A DNA stretch of 64,000 nt. Source: Ailurus styani (taxonomy: Eukaryota; Chordata; Mammalia; Carnivora; Ailuridae). The notes under the pieces were generated by a model that ran no database searches, was not told the origin of the DNA, and was given only the letters and a program-made list of their open reading frames with translations. Both the position numbers and the translations under genes were made by a program. The DNA lies in contig LNAC01001219.1 in NCBI GenBank assembly GCA_002007465.1, positions 31,785 to 95,784 on the forward strand, given 5' to 3'. This document shows positions 47,356-61,900 of the stretch, in pieces (within the stretch, counting starts at the first letter, position 1; the number at the start of each line of letters is the position of its first letter).

Positions 47356-50300
47356 TGACTAGTGTTTTGTTGAGAATTTTTGCATCCATGTTCATCAGGG
47401 ATATTGGTCTGTAATTCTCTTTTTTGGTGGGGTCTTTGTCTGTTTTTGGGATCAGGTAATGCTGTCCTCATAGAGAGTTTGGAAGGTTTTCTTCATTTCT
47501 ACTTTTTTGGAACAGTTTCAGAAGAATAGGTATTAATTCTTCTTCAGATGTTTGGTAGAATTCCCCTGGGAAGTCATCTAGCCCTGGGCTGTTTTTTGGG
47601 GGGAGGTTTTTGATTACTCCTTCAATTTCTTTCCAGCTTATGGGTCTGTTCAGGTTTTCTATTTCTTCTTGTTTCAGATTTGGTAGTCTCTAGGAATGCA
47701 TCCATTTCTTCCAGATTGCCTAATTTGTTGGCATATAGTTACTCATAATATGTTCTTATAATTTTTGTATTTCTTTGGTGTTAGTTGTGATCTCTATTCT
47801 TTCATTCATGATTTTATTTATTTAGAGACTTCTCTTTTTCTTGATTATTCTGGCTATGGTTTTATCAATCTTATTCTTTCAAAGAACCATCTTCTAATTT
47901 CATTGATCTGGTCTACTGCTCTTTTGGTTTCTATTTTATTGATTTCTGCTCTAATCTTTATTATTTCTCTTCTCCTGCTGGGTTTAACCTTATTTTGCTG
48001 TTCTTTCTCCAACTCCTTCAGTTTTAGGGTTAAGTTGTGTTTTTGAGACCTTTTTTGTTTCTTGAGAAAATTTTGCAGTGCTATATACTTCCCTCTGAGG
48101 ACCGCCTTTGCTGCATCCCAAAGACTTTGAACAGTTGTGTTTTCATTCTTATTTGTTCCCATGAATTTTTAAAATTCCTCTTTCATTTCCTGGTTGACCC
48201 ATTCTTTCTTCAGTAGGATGCTCTTTTGTTTCCATGTATTTGAGTTCTTTCCAACTTTCCTTTTGTGATTGAGTTCCAGATTCAAAGCATTGTGGTATGA
48301 AAATATGCAGGGAATGATACCAATCTTTTGGTACTGGTTGAGACCTGATTTATGATCCAAGATGTGATCTATTCTGGAGAATGTTCCATGTGCCCTCGAG
48401 AAGAATGTGTGTCTGTTTCTTTGTGATGGACTGTTCTGAATATATTTGTGAAATCCATCTTGTCCAGTGTGTCATTCAAAGAACTTATATTCTTTTTGAT
48501 CTTCTGCTTAGATTATCTGTTCATTTCAGAGAGGGGGATGTTAAATCCCAACTATCATTGTGTTATTATCCATGTGTTTCATTAATTTTGCTATTAATTG
48601 GCATATATAAATGGATGCTCCTGTGTTAGGGGCATAAATATTTTAAAATTATTGGATCTCCTTGTTGGATAGATGCTTTAAGTATGATATAGTGTCCTTA
48701 CTCTTCTTATAATATGGTCTTTGGTTAAAAATCTAATTTGTCTGATGTAAGTGTTGCCACCCAGCTTTCTTCTCATGTCCATTAGCATGATAAATTGTTT
48801 TCCACCTCCTCACTTTAAATCTGGAGGTGTCTTTGGGTCTAAAATGAGCTACAGACAACACATTGATGCCTCTTACTTTTTGATTCAATCTGATACCCTG
48901 TGTCTTTTGATTGGGGAATTTACCCTGTTTACATTCAGAGTAACTATTGAAAGATACTAATTTAGTGCCACTGAGTTGCCTGTAAAGTGACTATTACTGT
49001 ATATTGTCTCTGTTCCTTTCTCGTCTATGTTACTTTTGGGCTGTCTTTGGTTAGAAGACCCCTTTTAGTATGTCTTGTAGGCCTGTTTTGATGACCACAA
49101 ATCCTTTTCCTGTTTCTGTTTGTCCTGGAAGCTTTTCATCATTCCTTCTATTTTGAATGACATCCTAGCTGAGAAAAGTATTCTTGTCTGCATATTTTTC
49201 TTATTTAGCACCCTGACTGTATCATGCCAGTCCTTTCTGGCCTACTAGGTCTCTGTGTACAGGTCTGCTGCTAATACAGTGTTTCTACCCTTGTAGGTTA
49301 CAGACCTCTTGTCTTGAGCTGCTTTCAAGATTTTCTCTTTGTCTCTGAGTTTTGTAAGTTTCACTATTATATGTCAGGGTGTTGGCTTATTTTTATGGAT
49401 TTTGAGGGGGCTTCTCTGTGTCTCCTGGATTTTGATGCTTGTTTCCTTTCTCAGATTAGGGAAGTCTTCTGCTATAATTTTCTCCAATATACCTTCTGTC
49501 CTCTCTCACTTTTCTCTTCTCCTGGGATCCCAATTATTCTAATATTGTTTCACTTTATGGTATTACTTATCTCTTGAGTTCTCCCCTCATAATCTAGTAG
49601 TTGTTTATCTCTCTTTTTTTCAGCTTCTTTTTTCTCCATCATGTGGTATTCTAGATCACTAATTCTCTCTTCTGCCTTATTTATCCTAGCAGTTACAGCC
49701 TCCATTTTTTATTGCATCTCATTAATAACCTTTTTTATTTCAACTTGCTTAAATTTTGTTTCTTGCATATCTCCAAAAAGGGATTCTCTAGTGTCTTCTG
49801 TGCTTTTTTTCAAGCCCAGCTAGTATCTTTATAATTGTTATTCTGAACTCTAGTTCTGACATCTTACTTATGGCCATATTGATTAGGTCTTTCACAGTCA
49901 GTACTGCCTCTTCTTTTTTGAGGTGAATTTTTCCATCTTGTCATTCTTTCCAGAGAGGAATATATGAGCTAGAGAAGAAAATACTAAAATGGCAACAATG
50001 ACACCAGAGAAATATATACTAAACAAATCAGAAGAGACCAAAAACATGGCGGGGGGGAAGCATATAATCAGAGAGGTGAGCAGAATAGAACAGTATTCTG
50101 GATTCTGTGTTCATTTTGGTCTGTTTTTTTAGAAAACTAGATCCCCAAATTGTAAAGAAGATAAACTTATATATGTACAAGAATAAGATTAAATACAGTG
50201 AAAGGATAGATTGTCACTGTAAAAATGGAAATTAAAAGACAAGAAAAAACAAAAGAGAAAGAAAAACAACATCAAAAAAACAAAGGAATATAAACAGGTG

Positions 50301-53300
50301 AACAGAAAAGAGCAATACACTGCCTCTTGAGTGTACTTTATTTAGTTTGTTAGAGGAAACTACATCACAATATTGTAAAGAAATAAAAATATATACACAC
50401 AAATATAAAATTAAATACATTGAATGGATAGAATGTAACTGTAAAGATGAAAATTAAAAAAGACTTTAATAAAATAAAACAGAACAAAACAAAAAGGGAA
50501 GAAGAAGAAGAAAATTGTGAATATGATCAGACAGGTGAATAGAATAGAACCCTACACTTAATTTTTGGTGTATTTTGGTCTGTTAGAAGAAACTGCATGC
50601 CAAAATTTTAAGGAAATTAAAACACACATATACAAAAATAAGATTAAATATAACGAAGGAATAGAATTTAACTGTAAAAATGACAATTGAAAAAGATTTT
50701 AAGAAGTTGATAAAATAAGAAATTGGTTGAAAAGGAAAGGAGAAAAAAAATTTAAAAAGAAAAAAAAGAAGAAAAAAATTACAATTGTAAAACTGAAGAA
50801 TCAGGGGGGAGAATCCATGAGTTCTGTGTGTTGTATTTCCCTAGTGAGGGAGTTTTGCAGTTCTCATTGCTTAGTTAATTTGGTCTTGGCTGGATATTCT
50901 TGCTCATCTTTTGGGGGAGGGACCTGTTGCATTGATTCTCATGTGTATTTGCCCCAGGTGGAATTATACCACGTTTGCCAGGGGGCCAGGCTAAGAAATC
51001 TGCTCTGATTTTCTCTATGTGGCTTTTCTTCCCTGAAACCTTTCTCTGCAGCTTTTAGAGGATGAGAAAGAAAATGGTAGCCTCCCAACCTCTGGCCCCA
51101 GAGCCAAAAGATTGGGGACCCCACTTCTCAGTGAACTCTCAGAGAAAAGCAGTCACACCTGTCTCCCTGGTCTCTGACTGCTCTCCATTCTCACCTGGCC
51201 TGTGACCAAACCTTTCTATCTCAGGCCCGTGACCCCATTCAGAGTCTCCAAACCCTTCAGAGTGATGAGCTTCTGCACTGCTCCTCCCTGGGAAGGATGG
51301 AGGGTCTCTCCAGTTCTGCCAGTTTTGGGGCCCCTGTTAAAAAGCAGTGGCCTGGCTGTGCCATGGATCATAGTATGGTAACCCCAAGCTGACAGCCAAC
51401 TCCTGGGTTCACTGATTGCAGTGGCTTCCCTGCTTCAATTCCTGGGAACTTTGCTGCATTCAGGCACCTCCAGTCTTCTGTGACCCCAGGGATTCTGAGA
51501 CCACACTGCCCCAGCTCAGGATCCGTCCCCACTTAGCAGTCTGAGTGACTTCCGTCACCATAGCAGACTTCTAAAAGTTCCATTTTTGTGCTCTGCTCAC
51601 AGTGTCAGGCTGACAGAGGCTCCCTCTTCCCTCAGTCTATCTTCCCATATATCACCTCAGATTCACTTCTCTGCACCTCCTACTTTGCAAAAAGGGTGGC
51701 TTTTCCATTTGTAGAGTTGTAGCTATTCTTTAATCTCCAGCTGAGTTTGAAGGTGTTCCAATGATTTGATATCTATCTAGCTGAAGTCCTGGGCCAGATG
51801 AAACTAAGATCTCCTACTCCTCCCCCTTCTTGGACTCTCTACCATTACTTCTTTAACCATTTATCAGTCAATGGGCATTTATACTCTTTCTATAGTTTGG
51901 CTGTTGATAATGCTGCTGTAAACATGGGGATGCATATGATGCATATACCCCTTCAAATCTGTATTTTTTGTATCCTTTGGGTAAATACCTAGTAGTACAA
52001 TAGCTGGATACGAGGGTAGTTCTCTTTTTAACATTGCGAGGAACCTCCATACTGTTCCCAGACTGGTTGCACCATTTTGCCCTCTCACCAACAGTGTCAG
52101 AGGGTTCCCCTTTTTCTGCATTCTCACCAGCACCTGTCATCTCTTGTACTGTTAATTTTAGTCTTTCTGACAGGTGTGAAGTGATACTATAGTTTTGATT
52201 TTTATTTCCCTGATGATGAGTGATGTTGAACATCTTTCTATGTGTCTGTTGGCTATCTGGACGTCTTCTCTGCAAAAATTCTATTTATGTGTTCTGCCCA
52301 TTTTTTAAGTGGCTTATTTGTTCCTTGAATTATTCTTGTAAGTTTTATAAGTTCTTTATATATTTTGGCTATTACCCTTGTAACAGATAAGTCATTTCCA
52401 AATACCTGAAGATTGTCTTTCAGTTTTGTTGATTGTTTCCCTCATTATGGTTTTCTTTTGTTTTGTGAAGTCCCAATTGTTTATTTTTGCTTTTGTTTCC
52501 TTTGTTTCAGGAGATATCTGTGGTAAGAAGTTGCTATGGCCAATATCAAAGAGGTTACTGCCTGTGATCTCCTCTAGGAGTTTAATGGTTTCCCATCTAG
52601 GTTCTTCATTTAGGTTCTTCATCTATTGTGAACTTAATTTTGTGTATGGTGTAAGGACATGGTCCAGTTTCCTTTTTTGCCTGTTGCAATCCAGGTTTCA
52701 GAATACCATTTGTTGAATAGATTGTCTTTTTTCCATTAGATATTCTTTCCTACTTTGTCCAAGATTAATCGACCATATATTGTGTGGGTTCGTTTCTGGA
52801 TTTCCAATTCTGTTCCATTGATCTATGAGTCCATTTTTGTGCCAGTACCATACTGTCTTGATGGTGACAGCTTTGTAATGGAGCTTAAAGTCTGGAATTG
52901 TGATGCCACCAGCTTTGGTTTTCTTTTCCAACATTCCTCTGGATATTTGGGATTTTTTTTTTTCATATAAATTTTAGCATTATTTGTTCCATTTCTTTGA
53001 AAAAAGTTGATGGTATTTTGGTAGAGGTTGCATTAAATGTGTAGATTGCTCTAGGTAGCATAGACATTTTCACAATATTTTTTCTTCCAATCCATGAACA
53101 TGGAGCATTTTTCTATTTCTTTGTGTCTTTCTCAATTTCTTTCATGGATATTCTATAGTTTTATGAGTACAGATTATTTGCCTCTTTAGATTTATTCCTA
53201 GGTATCTCGTGGTTTTGGGTGCAGTTGTAAATGGGATTGACTCCTTAATTTTTCTTTCTTCTGTCTTGTTATTAGTCTATAGAAATGCAACTGATTTCTG

Positions 53301-53399
53301 TGTATTGATTGTATATCCTGACACTTTACTGAATTCCTGTATGGGTTCTAGCAGTTTTGGAGTGGAGTCTTTTGGATTCTCCATATAAAGAATCATATC

Positions 53400-53605
53400 G
53401 GGCGCCTGGGTGGCTCAGTGGGTTAAAGCCTCTGCTTTCAGCTCAGGTCATGATCTCAGGGTCCTGGGATCGAGGCCCACATCGGGCTCCCTGCTCAGCG
53501 GGGAACCTGCTTCCCCCCACCCCCCACTCTCTCTGCCTGCCTCTCTGCCTCCTTGTGATCTCTCTCCCTCTGTGAAATAAATAAATAAAAAATATTTAAA
53601 AAAAA
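53400..53605 (+). mobile_element. CAN-SINE inserted in the L1 RT catalytic motif, sense
   Basis: 'gggcgcctgggtggctcagt' head to poly-A tail. Perfect 13-bp duplication aaagaatcatatc at 53387 and 53606, whose reverse complement encodes the residues starting at the catalytic Asp of ORF2. Confidence 0.96.
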
Positions 53606-56600
53606 AAAGAATCATATCAGCTGCAAAGAGTAACAGTTTGACTTCTTTGGTGATTCAGACACCTTATATTTCTTTTTTGTTGTCTGATTGCTGAGGCTAG
53701 GACTTCTAGCACTATGTTGAATAGCAGTGGTGATAATGGACAGCCCTGCCATGTTCCTGACCTTAGGGGAAAAGCTCTCAGTTTTTCCCCATTGAGAATG
53801 ATATTCCCTGTGGGCTTTTCATAGGTGGTTTTTATGATATTGAAGTATGTACCCTCTGTCCCTACACTGTGAAGAGTTTTGATCAAGAAAGGATGCCTGT
53901 ACTTTGTCAAATGCTTTTTCAGCATCTATTAAGAGAATCATGTGATTCTTGTTCTTTCTTTTATCGTGTACTGTATCACATTGATTTATTTGCAGATGTT
54001 GAATCAACCTTTCAGCCCAGGAATAAATCCCACTTAGTTGTGGTAAATAATCTTTTTAATGTACTTTTGGATCCTATTGGCTAGTATTTTGGTGAGAATT
54101 TTTGAAGCCATGTTCATCAGGGATATTGGTGTGTAGTTCTCCTTTTTGATGGGGTCTTTGTCTGGTTTAGGGATCAACGTAATCCTGGCCTCATAAACTG
54201 AGTTTGAAAGTTTTCCTTCAATTTCTATTTTTTGGAACAGTTACAGAGCAATAAGTATTAGTTTTTCTTTAGGTGTTTCATAGAATTCTCCTGGGAAACC
54301 CTCAGGCCCTGGACTCTTGTATGTTGGGAGATTTTTTATTACTGCTTTGATTTCCTTACTGTTTATAGGTCTGCTAAGATTTCCTATTTCTTCCTGATTC
54401 AGTTTTGGTAGTTAATACATCTCTAGGAATGCATCCATTTCTTCCAGATTGTCTATTTCCTGGCATATAGTTGCTCATAATATGTTCTTAGAATTGTTCA
54501 TTTTTCTTTGATGTTGGTTGTGCTCTCTTTCATTCATGATTTGATTAATTTGGGCCCTTTCTCTTTTCTTTTTGATAAGTCTTGCCAGGGGTTTATCAAT
54601 CTTATTAATTTTCTCTAAGAATGAGGTCCTAGTTTTGTTGATCTGTTCTACTGTTCTTTTGGTCTCTATTTCATTGATTTCTGCTCTGATGTTTATTATT
54701 TCTCTTCTTCTGCTGGGTTTAGGCTTTATTTCCTCTCTCTCCAGCTCCTTTAGGTATAGGTTTAGGTTGTGTATTTGAGACCTTTCTTGTTTCTTGAGAA
54801 AAGTTTGTATTGCTATATACCTTCCTCTTAGGACTGCCTTTGCTGTGTCCCAAGATTTTGAACAGTTTTGTTTTCATTTTCATTTGTTTCCATGAATTTT
54901 TTAAATTCTTCTTTAATTTCCTGGTTGGCCCATTCATTCCTTAGTAGAATGCTCCTTAGCCTACATGTTTTTTAGTTCATTCCAACTTTCCTCTTATGGT
55001 TGAGTTCTAGTTTCAAAGCACTGGGATCTGAAAATATGCAGGAAATGATTCCAATCTTTTGGTACCCTTTGAGACCTGATTTGTGACCCAGGATGTGATC
55101 TCTTTTGGAGAATGTTCTATGTGCACTAGAGAAGAATGTGTATTGTGTTGTTCTGGGATGGAATGTTCTGTCCAGTATGTCATTTAAAGCCTTTATTTCC
55201 TTATTGATCTTTTGCTTAGATGACCTCTCCATTTCAGTGAGGAGGGTGTTAAAGTCCCTTACAATTATTGTATTATTGTCAATGTGTTTCTTTGATTTTG
55301 CTATTAATTGGTCTATATAATTGCCTCTTCCCATGTTAGGGGTATAGATATTTAAAATTGTTATATCTTCTTGCTGGACAGACACTTTAAGTATGATATG
55401 GTGTCCTTCTTAATCTCTTATCATAGTTTTTGGTTTAAAATCTAATTGGTTTGATATAAGGATTGCCACCCCAGCTTTCTTTTCATATCCATTAGCATGG
55501 TAAATTTTTTTTCAGCCCACTCACTTTAAATCTGGTGGTGTGTTTGAGTCTAAAATGAAACTCTTGCAGACAACATATCAATGGGTCTTTTTTTTTTATC
55601 CATTCTGATACCCTGAGTTTTGATTGGCACATTTAGCTCATTTAGATTCAGGATAACTATTGAAAGATATGAATTTAATGTCCTATTGCCTGTAGGGCGA
55701 CTGTTACTTTATATTGTCTTTATTCCTTTCTGGTCTATGTCAGTTTTAGATTTTTTTTTTTTAGAGGACACCTTTCAATATTTCCTGTAGGACTGGTTTG
55801 GTTTGGCAAGTTATTTTTGTTTTTGTTTGTCCTGGAAGATTTTTATTTCTCCTTCTATTTTCAATGACAGCCTAGCTGGATATGGTTTTCTTGGCTGCAT
55901 ATTTTTCTCCTTTAGTGCTCTGAATATACCGTGCCTCCCCTTTCTGGCCTGCCAGGTGTCTGTAGATAGGTCTGCTGCCAATCTAATATTTCTACCACTG
56001 TAGGTTACAGACCTCTTGTCCTGAGCTGCTTTCAGGATTTTCTCCTTGTCTCTGAGACTTATAAGTTTTACTATTAAATGACAGGGTGTTCATCTATTTT
56101 TATTGATTTTGAGGGGGATTCTTATTGCCTTCTGGACTTTGATGCCTGTTTTTTTCCCAAAATTAGGGTAGTTCTCCACTATAATTTGCTGCAGTATAGC
56201 TTCTGCCTCTCTCTCTCTCTCTCTCTTACTTCTTCTGGGATCCCAATTATTCTAATATTGTTTCACTTTATGGAATTCTTCCTTCATGATCCAGTAGTTG
56301 TTTATTTTTTTCTCGGTTTCTTTATTCTCCATCCTTTGGTCTTCTATATCACTAATTCTCTCTTTTGCCTCATTTATCCTAGCAGTAAGAGCTTCCATTT
56401 TTTATTGCACTTCATTGATAGCTTTTTTGATTTCAACTTTGTTACTTTTTAGTTCTTTTATTTCTCCAGAAAGGGATTCTCTAGTATCTCCTCTGCTTTT
56501 TTTAATCCCAGCTAGTATATTTATAAGTGTTACCCTGAACTCTAGTTCCAACATCTTACTAATGTCTGTATTGATTTGGTCCCTAGCAGTTAGTACTGAC

Positions 56601-56875
56601 TCTTGTTCTTTTTTTTTTTTTTTGAGCTGAGTTTTTCCACTTTGTCATTTTGTCCAGAGAAGAATAGATGAATGAGAGAACAAAATACTAAAAGGATAAC
56701 AATGACCCCAGAAAGATATACACTAAACAAATTGGAAGGAACCTGAAACCAGGGGGAAAATAACAGAAAAAAAAATAGGATCAGGCTGGTGTATAGAACA
56801 GAGCCACACACTTGATTTTGGGTGTATTTTAGTCTGTTGTTAGAAGAAACTGTCCCAAATTTTAAAGAAAGAAAA

Positions 56876-56879
<4 letters not shown>

Positions 56880-56927
<48 letters not shown>
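56880..56927. repeat. (TA)n microsatellite
   Basis: About 23 perfect TA units at the L1 ORF1-5' UTR border. It generates Ile-Tyr runs in open frames on both strands. Confidence 0.97.
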
Positions 56928-56928
<1 letters not shown>

Positions 56929-57466
56929 AAAAAATAAAATTAAATATAGTGAAAGGAAGCAAGAAATAAAGACTGTATCTATAAAATATAAAGGTAAAAA
57001 TGAGAATTTTAAAAAGACTTAAAAACAAAGAGTTGATAAAATAAGAAACTAGTTGAAAAGGAAAAAAAGAAGAAAGAAAATTTTAAACTGAAAGATAAAG
57101 ACTCATGAGAAAAAAACCTTGAATTCTGTGTACTATTTTCCCTTAGTGCAGGGGTTTTTCAGTTCTGTGTGATCCATAAACTTGGCATTAGCCTGATGTT
57201 TCTGCTGGTTTTCTGGGAGAGGAGNGGAGAGAATGTGATGAGGCAGGAGACTAGAACAAAACCACGCAGTAGATTTAGAGTATATTTTGGTCTGTTCGAA
57301 GAAACTATATCCAAAATTTTAAAGAAAGATAAGCTTGTATATATATACAAAAAAGTAAGGTTAAGTAAAATGAAGGGATAGAATATGACCATAAAAAAAT
57401 GAAAATTAAAAAAGATTTTAAAGAATGTATTGATAAGATGGTTAAAATAGGAAAGAGGAAAACTTA

Positions 57467-57660
57467 GGGTGCCTGGGTGGCTCTGTGGGTTAAAGCCTCT
57501 GCCTTCGGCTCAGGTCATGATCTCAGGGTCCTGGGATCGAGGCCCACATCGGGCTCCTTGCTCAGCGGGGAGCCTGCTTCCTCCTCTCTCTCTCTGCCTG
57601 CCTCTCTGCCTACTTGTGATTTCTCTCTGTCAAATAAATAAATAAAATCTTTAAAAAAAA
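57467..57660 (+). mobile_element. CAN-SINE inserted in L1 5' UTR, sense
   Basis: 'gtgcctgggtggctctgtgg' head, full CT-rich middle, (AAAT)n and poly-A. Duplication aggaaaactta at 57456 and 57661. Confidence 0.95.
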
Positions 57661-58800
57661 AGGAAAACTTAATAAAACAGAAAAAGAAAAAATAAAGAAA
57701 ATTTTAAAAAATTAACTTTGAAAGACTAAAGAATCATGGGGAAAAAAGCCATGAATTCTATGTGCTGCATTCCCCTACAGCTGGAGTTTTGCAGTTCTCA
57801 TTGATTGGTAAACTTGGTCTTGGCTGGATGTTCTCGCTGATCTGGGAGAGGGACCTGTTGCAGTGATTTTCAAATGTCTTTGCCCAAGGTGGAATTGCAC
57901 CACCCTTGCCAGAGTCCGGGCTAAGCAATCTATTCGAGTTTGCTCTCAGTAGCTTTTGTTCCCTGACAGCTTTCCATACAGCTTTGGAGGAAGAGAATAA
58001 AAATGACAGCCTTCCAATTTCTGGCCCTGGAGAAGCCAAGAGCTTGGGGCTCCCCTCTTCTGTGAGCCCTCAGAGAAAAGCAGTCAATCATTCCTCTCTC
58101 CCTGGTCTCTCACTGCACTCCGTGCTCACCCAGCATGTGACCCAGAGTTTCTACTTCTGACACACTGCCCCATTTTTAGTCTCCAAATCTGGTAGATTCC
58201 TGCAGTGTGCTCCCACGCCACTTGTCCTGGTGGATGATGGGTGGGGTCTCCCGGGATCTGCCAGTTGTGGGGTCCCTGCTTAAAGAGTAGTGGCCCAACT
58301 GTTCCTCAGATTACAGGTTATGGCAACCCTGAGGTGAGATCCAACTCCTTGGCTGCATCTTTGCACGTGGCTTCCCTGCTCCAATACTTGGGAGCTCTGC
58401 CACAGTCAGGCACCCCCAGAGTTTCTGTTACCCTGAGGGTCCTGAGACCACACTGTCCCAGCAAGGATTCCATGCTCTGTTAGCCATTGGAGCAATATCT
58501 CTTCACAGAGAAGACTTCTGAAAGTTTTGATTTTGTGCTGCACTGTTCTATCACTTGCTGGTAACCTGCTGACAGATGCTCCCTTCCTCCATGGTCTATC
58601 TTCCCATATATCGCTTCAGATTCACTTCTCCGCAGCCCTACCTTCCAGAAGTGGTCTCTTTTCTGTTCATGTAATTGCTGCTATTCTTTTCTTCAATCTC
58701 CTGTTGAGTGTGTATGTGTCCCGAATGTTTGATAACTATCTAGCTGGATTCCTGAGACCAGAGGAAATTTAGGTCTCCTACTCCTCTGCCTTCTTGCTCC

Positions 58801-58904
58801 TCCCTCCCCATTCATTGTTTAGTAGCATGTTGTTTATCCTCCATTTATTTGTGGTCCTTCCAGTTTTTGTTTGTTTGATTTTGGGTTTTTAAATTTTTGT
58901 TGAC

Positions 58905-58943
<39 letters not shown>

Positions 58944-61900
58944 TTATATTGTCATTGATTTCAAGTTTCATATAGCTGTGGTCAGAAAATATGCATGGTA
59001 CAGTCTCAAACTTTTTGTACTTGCTGAGGAATGATTTGTGACCTAGTCTGTGTTCTATTCTGGAGAGTGTCCCAGGTGTACTAGAAAAGAATGTGTATTT
59101 TTTGGCTTTAGGATGAAATGTTCTGAATATATATTTTAATTCCATCTGGCCCAGTGTCATTCAAAGCCATTGTTTCCTTGTTGATCTTCTGCTGAGATAA
59201 TCTGTCCTTTGACATAAGTGGGGTGTTAACATCCCCTACTATTTTTGTATTACTATCAATGAGCTCCTTTGTGTTGTTTTTAAATTGTTTTATGTTTTTG
59301 GATCTGTTTTATCACTTGCCATTAGCCGGCTGAAGGAGGCTCCCTCCCTCCATAGTCTATCTTCCCATAAAACATTTTGGATTCACTTTTCCACATGTCC
59401 TACCTTCCAGAAGTGGTCACTTTTCTGTTCATAAAATTGCTGGTATTCTTTTCTATGATTGCCTGTTGAGTTATTACTTGCTTTGTCATTATTTCTGGGG
59501 ATTTTCTCTTATCATTTCTTGTACTTGTCACTGTCCACTCAAAGATTTCACTTTAATATTTCTTGTAGGACTGTTTTAGTGGTCACAAACTCCTTTAGTT
59601 TTGTCTGAGAAACTCTTTATCTTTCATTCTGTTCTGAATGATAATCTTGCTGGATAGTGTATTTTGGGTTGCATATTTTTCCCATTCAGCATGTTGAATA
59701 TATCATGCCACTTCCTTCTGGATTGCCACTTTTCTTTAGAGAGATCTGCAACTAGGCTTATGGGTCTTCCCTTGTAAGTTGGGGACTTCCTTTTTTCTTG
59801 AAGCTTTTAAGATGTTTTCTTTATCACTGTACTTTGCACATTTACTTTAAAATGTCTTGGTGTTCACCTGCTTTTGTTGATTTTGATCAAAGTTTTCTGT
59901 GCCTCCTGGATTTGTGTGTCTTTTTCCTTTCCCACATTAGGGAAGTTTTCAGCTATTATTTCCTCAACTAAATTTTCTGTTGCCTTTTTGTTTTCTTCTT
60001 TTTGTGTGACTCATATAATAACAATGTTATTATGCTTGATAGAGTAACTGAATTCCCTAAGTCTTTTATCATGTTGCATAATTCTTCTTTCTTTTGTTCA
60101 GCTTCATTATTTTGCATTATTTTATCTTTTGTATAACTTATTTGTCTTTTGAGTCTCCCAAACTTGTGGTCATTTTGTTAAGTATGCTTCGAATTTCAGT
60201 CATTGAATTTTTTATTTCTGATTATTTTTTCCCTCTTTATCTCTCCAGTAAGGGCCTCCCTGATGTCTTCCATTCTTTCTCAAGCCCAGCAATTATTCTT
60301 ATGATTGTTGCTTTAAATTCTCCAGCAGGCAAAGTATTTATATCTGTTTCATGTAGATCACTGGCCATGGCCTTATCTTGTTTCATTTGGGATGAATTCT
60401 TCCACCTTTGCATTTTATCCAAGTCTCTGTATTCTTCTGTGTATTAGAAAAGCCTGTTATGTTTCCTCTTCCTGAGAGTAATGGCTTTATGAAGATGAGA
60501 TCATAGTGTCCAAGTCTGACAATTCAGTGAATGTCTCTGGTGTGTACTGTATGCACTCTGCTTCTTTGTTTTGGCTGCTCTATACTTTAGGCCAAACATC
60601 TGCAAAGGCTTTCCTTGCCTGCAATGGACAGTTAATATTTGGCCAGAGTGTGTCAAGTTTTAGCTAGGTATGCTCTGGTCTGCTTGTTAAATGATACCTA
60701 AAGCTACTTCCACTAGAAATGAAGCATTGCAGAAATTTCTGGCTGGGAGATATGGTGTGGATGGGATTTCCTCTGGTCTTCTGGGAAATGGAGCTGCTGC
60801 ACTGGAAAGATGCCAAATGGACCAAGAAGGGCAGTACTAACAGAGCACAGGGGTGTGGGAGCTGGTGTAAGCAGATTAGGCAGCTAATGTCTGCACTGTG
60901 CTGTTTATGGAAGGTGTTTCAGTGTTTATGGTGAGGGGTAAGGGAGAGAAATGGTGACAGCCAGCTCCTTTCTCCCTGGAGAGGGGTCTCCATGTTTGTT
61001 GCTCTCAGGGAAACAATCTGAGAAGAGTGAGTAATCTCACCCCTGTCTGTCTAAGGCATTTTTCAGATTGCTGTTTTCATGATTTCTGCCTCCAGATTTT
61101 TTTGCCTACCTCCTCTCTAAGAACAGAGCAGTCTCCTCCAGACTCTTTCCCAGCCAAGTCTTATGACTTTTGCAACTCCAGGATTTAGGGAAGAGGTATG
61201 GGCAAGGGCCTGTGCTAGTCTTCTGGGGGAGGGTCTTGCTACATCAAGATTGAGGCAAGTTTGACCATGAAAGCCTTTGCGCCAGAGTGCAGTGGCATAA
61301 CACTTGGAGCAAGCAGGCTAGACAGCCAGTGTCAGGGACCAGCTGCACTCAGCAGATGGCTCTGCATTTATGCTGAGGGTGGGGGAAGGAATTGGCACTG
61401 CTGGCTTCTTTGTCCTTAAAGAAGTGTCTCTGTGACTGCTACCTCTCTGGACAAGATCCCAAAATAGTGAATAGTCTCCTCAGTGTGTGCTTTGGGTGAA
61501 CTTCAGATCACACTTTGCTGCTAGGGAATGTTTGCCTGCCTTCTCTCCAGGAGTAGGTCAGGGGGAGGAAAATGGCACCAACAAGCTCCTTTGTTACTAG
61601 ATAGGGGTTACATGCTGCTCTCAAGTGAACACTCTCAAGGAGAGGGAATAATCTCTATCCTGTGCAACCCAAACATTTCTCAGATCTCTGTTTTCATGGT
61701 CTGCCCCTAGATTGTTTGCCTTTATTCTCTCCAGGAGCAGTCCAATGCCCTGTGTGCTCTATCCCAGCCAATCCAGCTGAATTTTACACCTCCAAAATTT
61801 AGGGTGAAGTGTGGGTGGGAGCCTGTTCTAGTCTTCTGGGGGGAGGATCTCTATGAGCTTGGGAACAATGGAGGTTTGATCAAGGAGGGCATTTGTGCCA

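Larger units (their letters stand above)
45556..51837 (-). mobile_element. L1 with intact 5' end, lacking 3' end, antisense (element C)
   Basis: Right to left: 5' UTR 51837-50800, ORF1 about 50000-48800, ORF2 about 48700-45556. RT motif near 46455-46480 reads F-T-D-D. The 5' terminus resembles that of element D (polypurine 'aagaagggggaggagtagga' on the sense strand). The last part of ORF2 and the 3' UTR are absent at 45556, where it meets element B tail to tail. Confidence 0.88.
51840..58800 (-). mobile_element. L1 with intact 5' end, lacking 3' UTR, antisense (element D)
   Basis: Right to left: 5' UTR 58800-57100, ORF1 about 56700-55600, ORF2 about 55400-51860. The reverse frame at 54972-55385 shows endonuclease blocks (I-V-R-D-F-N and F-S-K-R-D-H-I-L-G-H) and 53617-53925 shows the RT block [10 protein letters not shown]. 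The catalytic site reads F-A-A-D, with a SINE duplication beside it. The left edge lies at the ORF2 end with no 3' UTR or poly-T. Single N at 57225. Confidence 0.9.
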
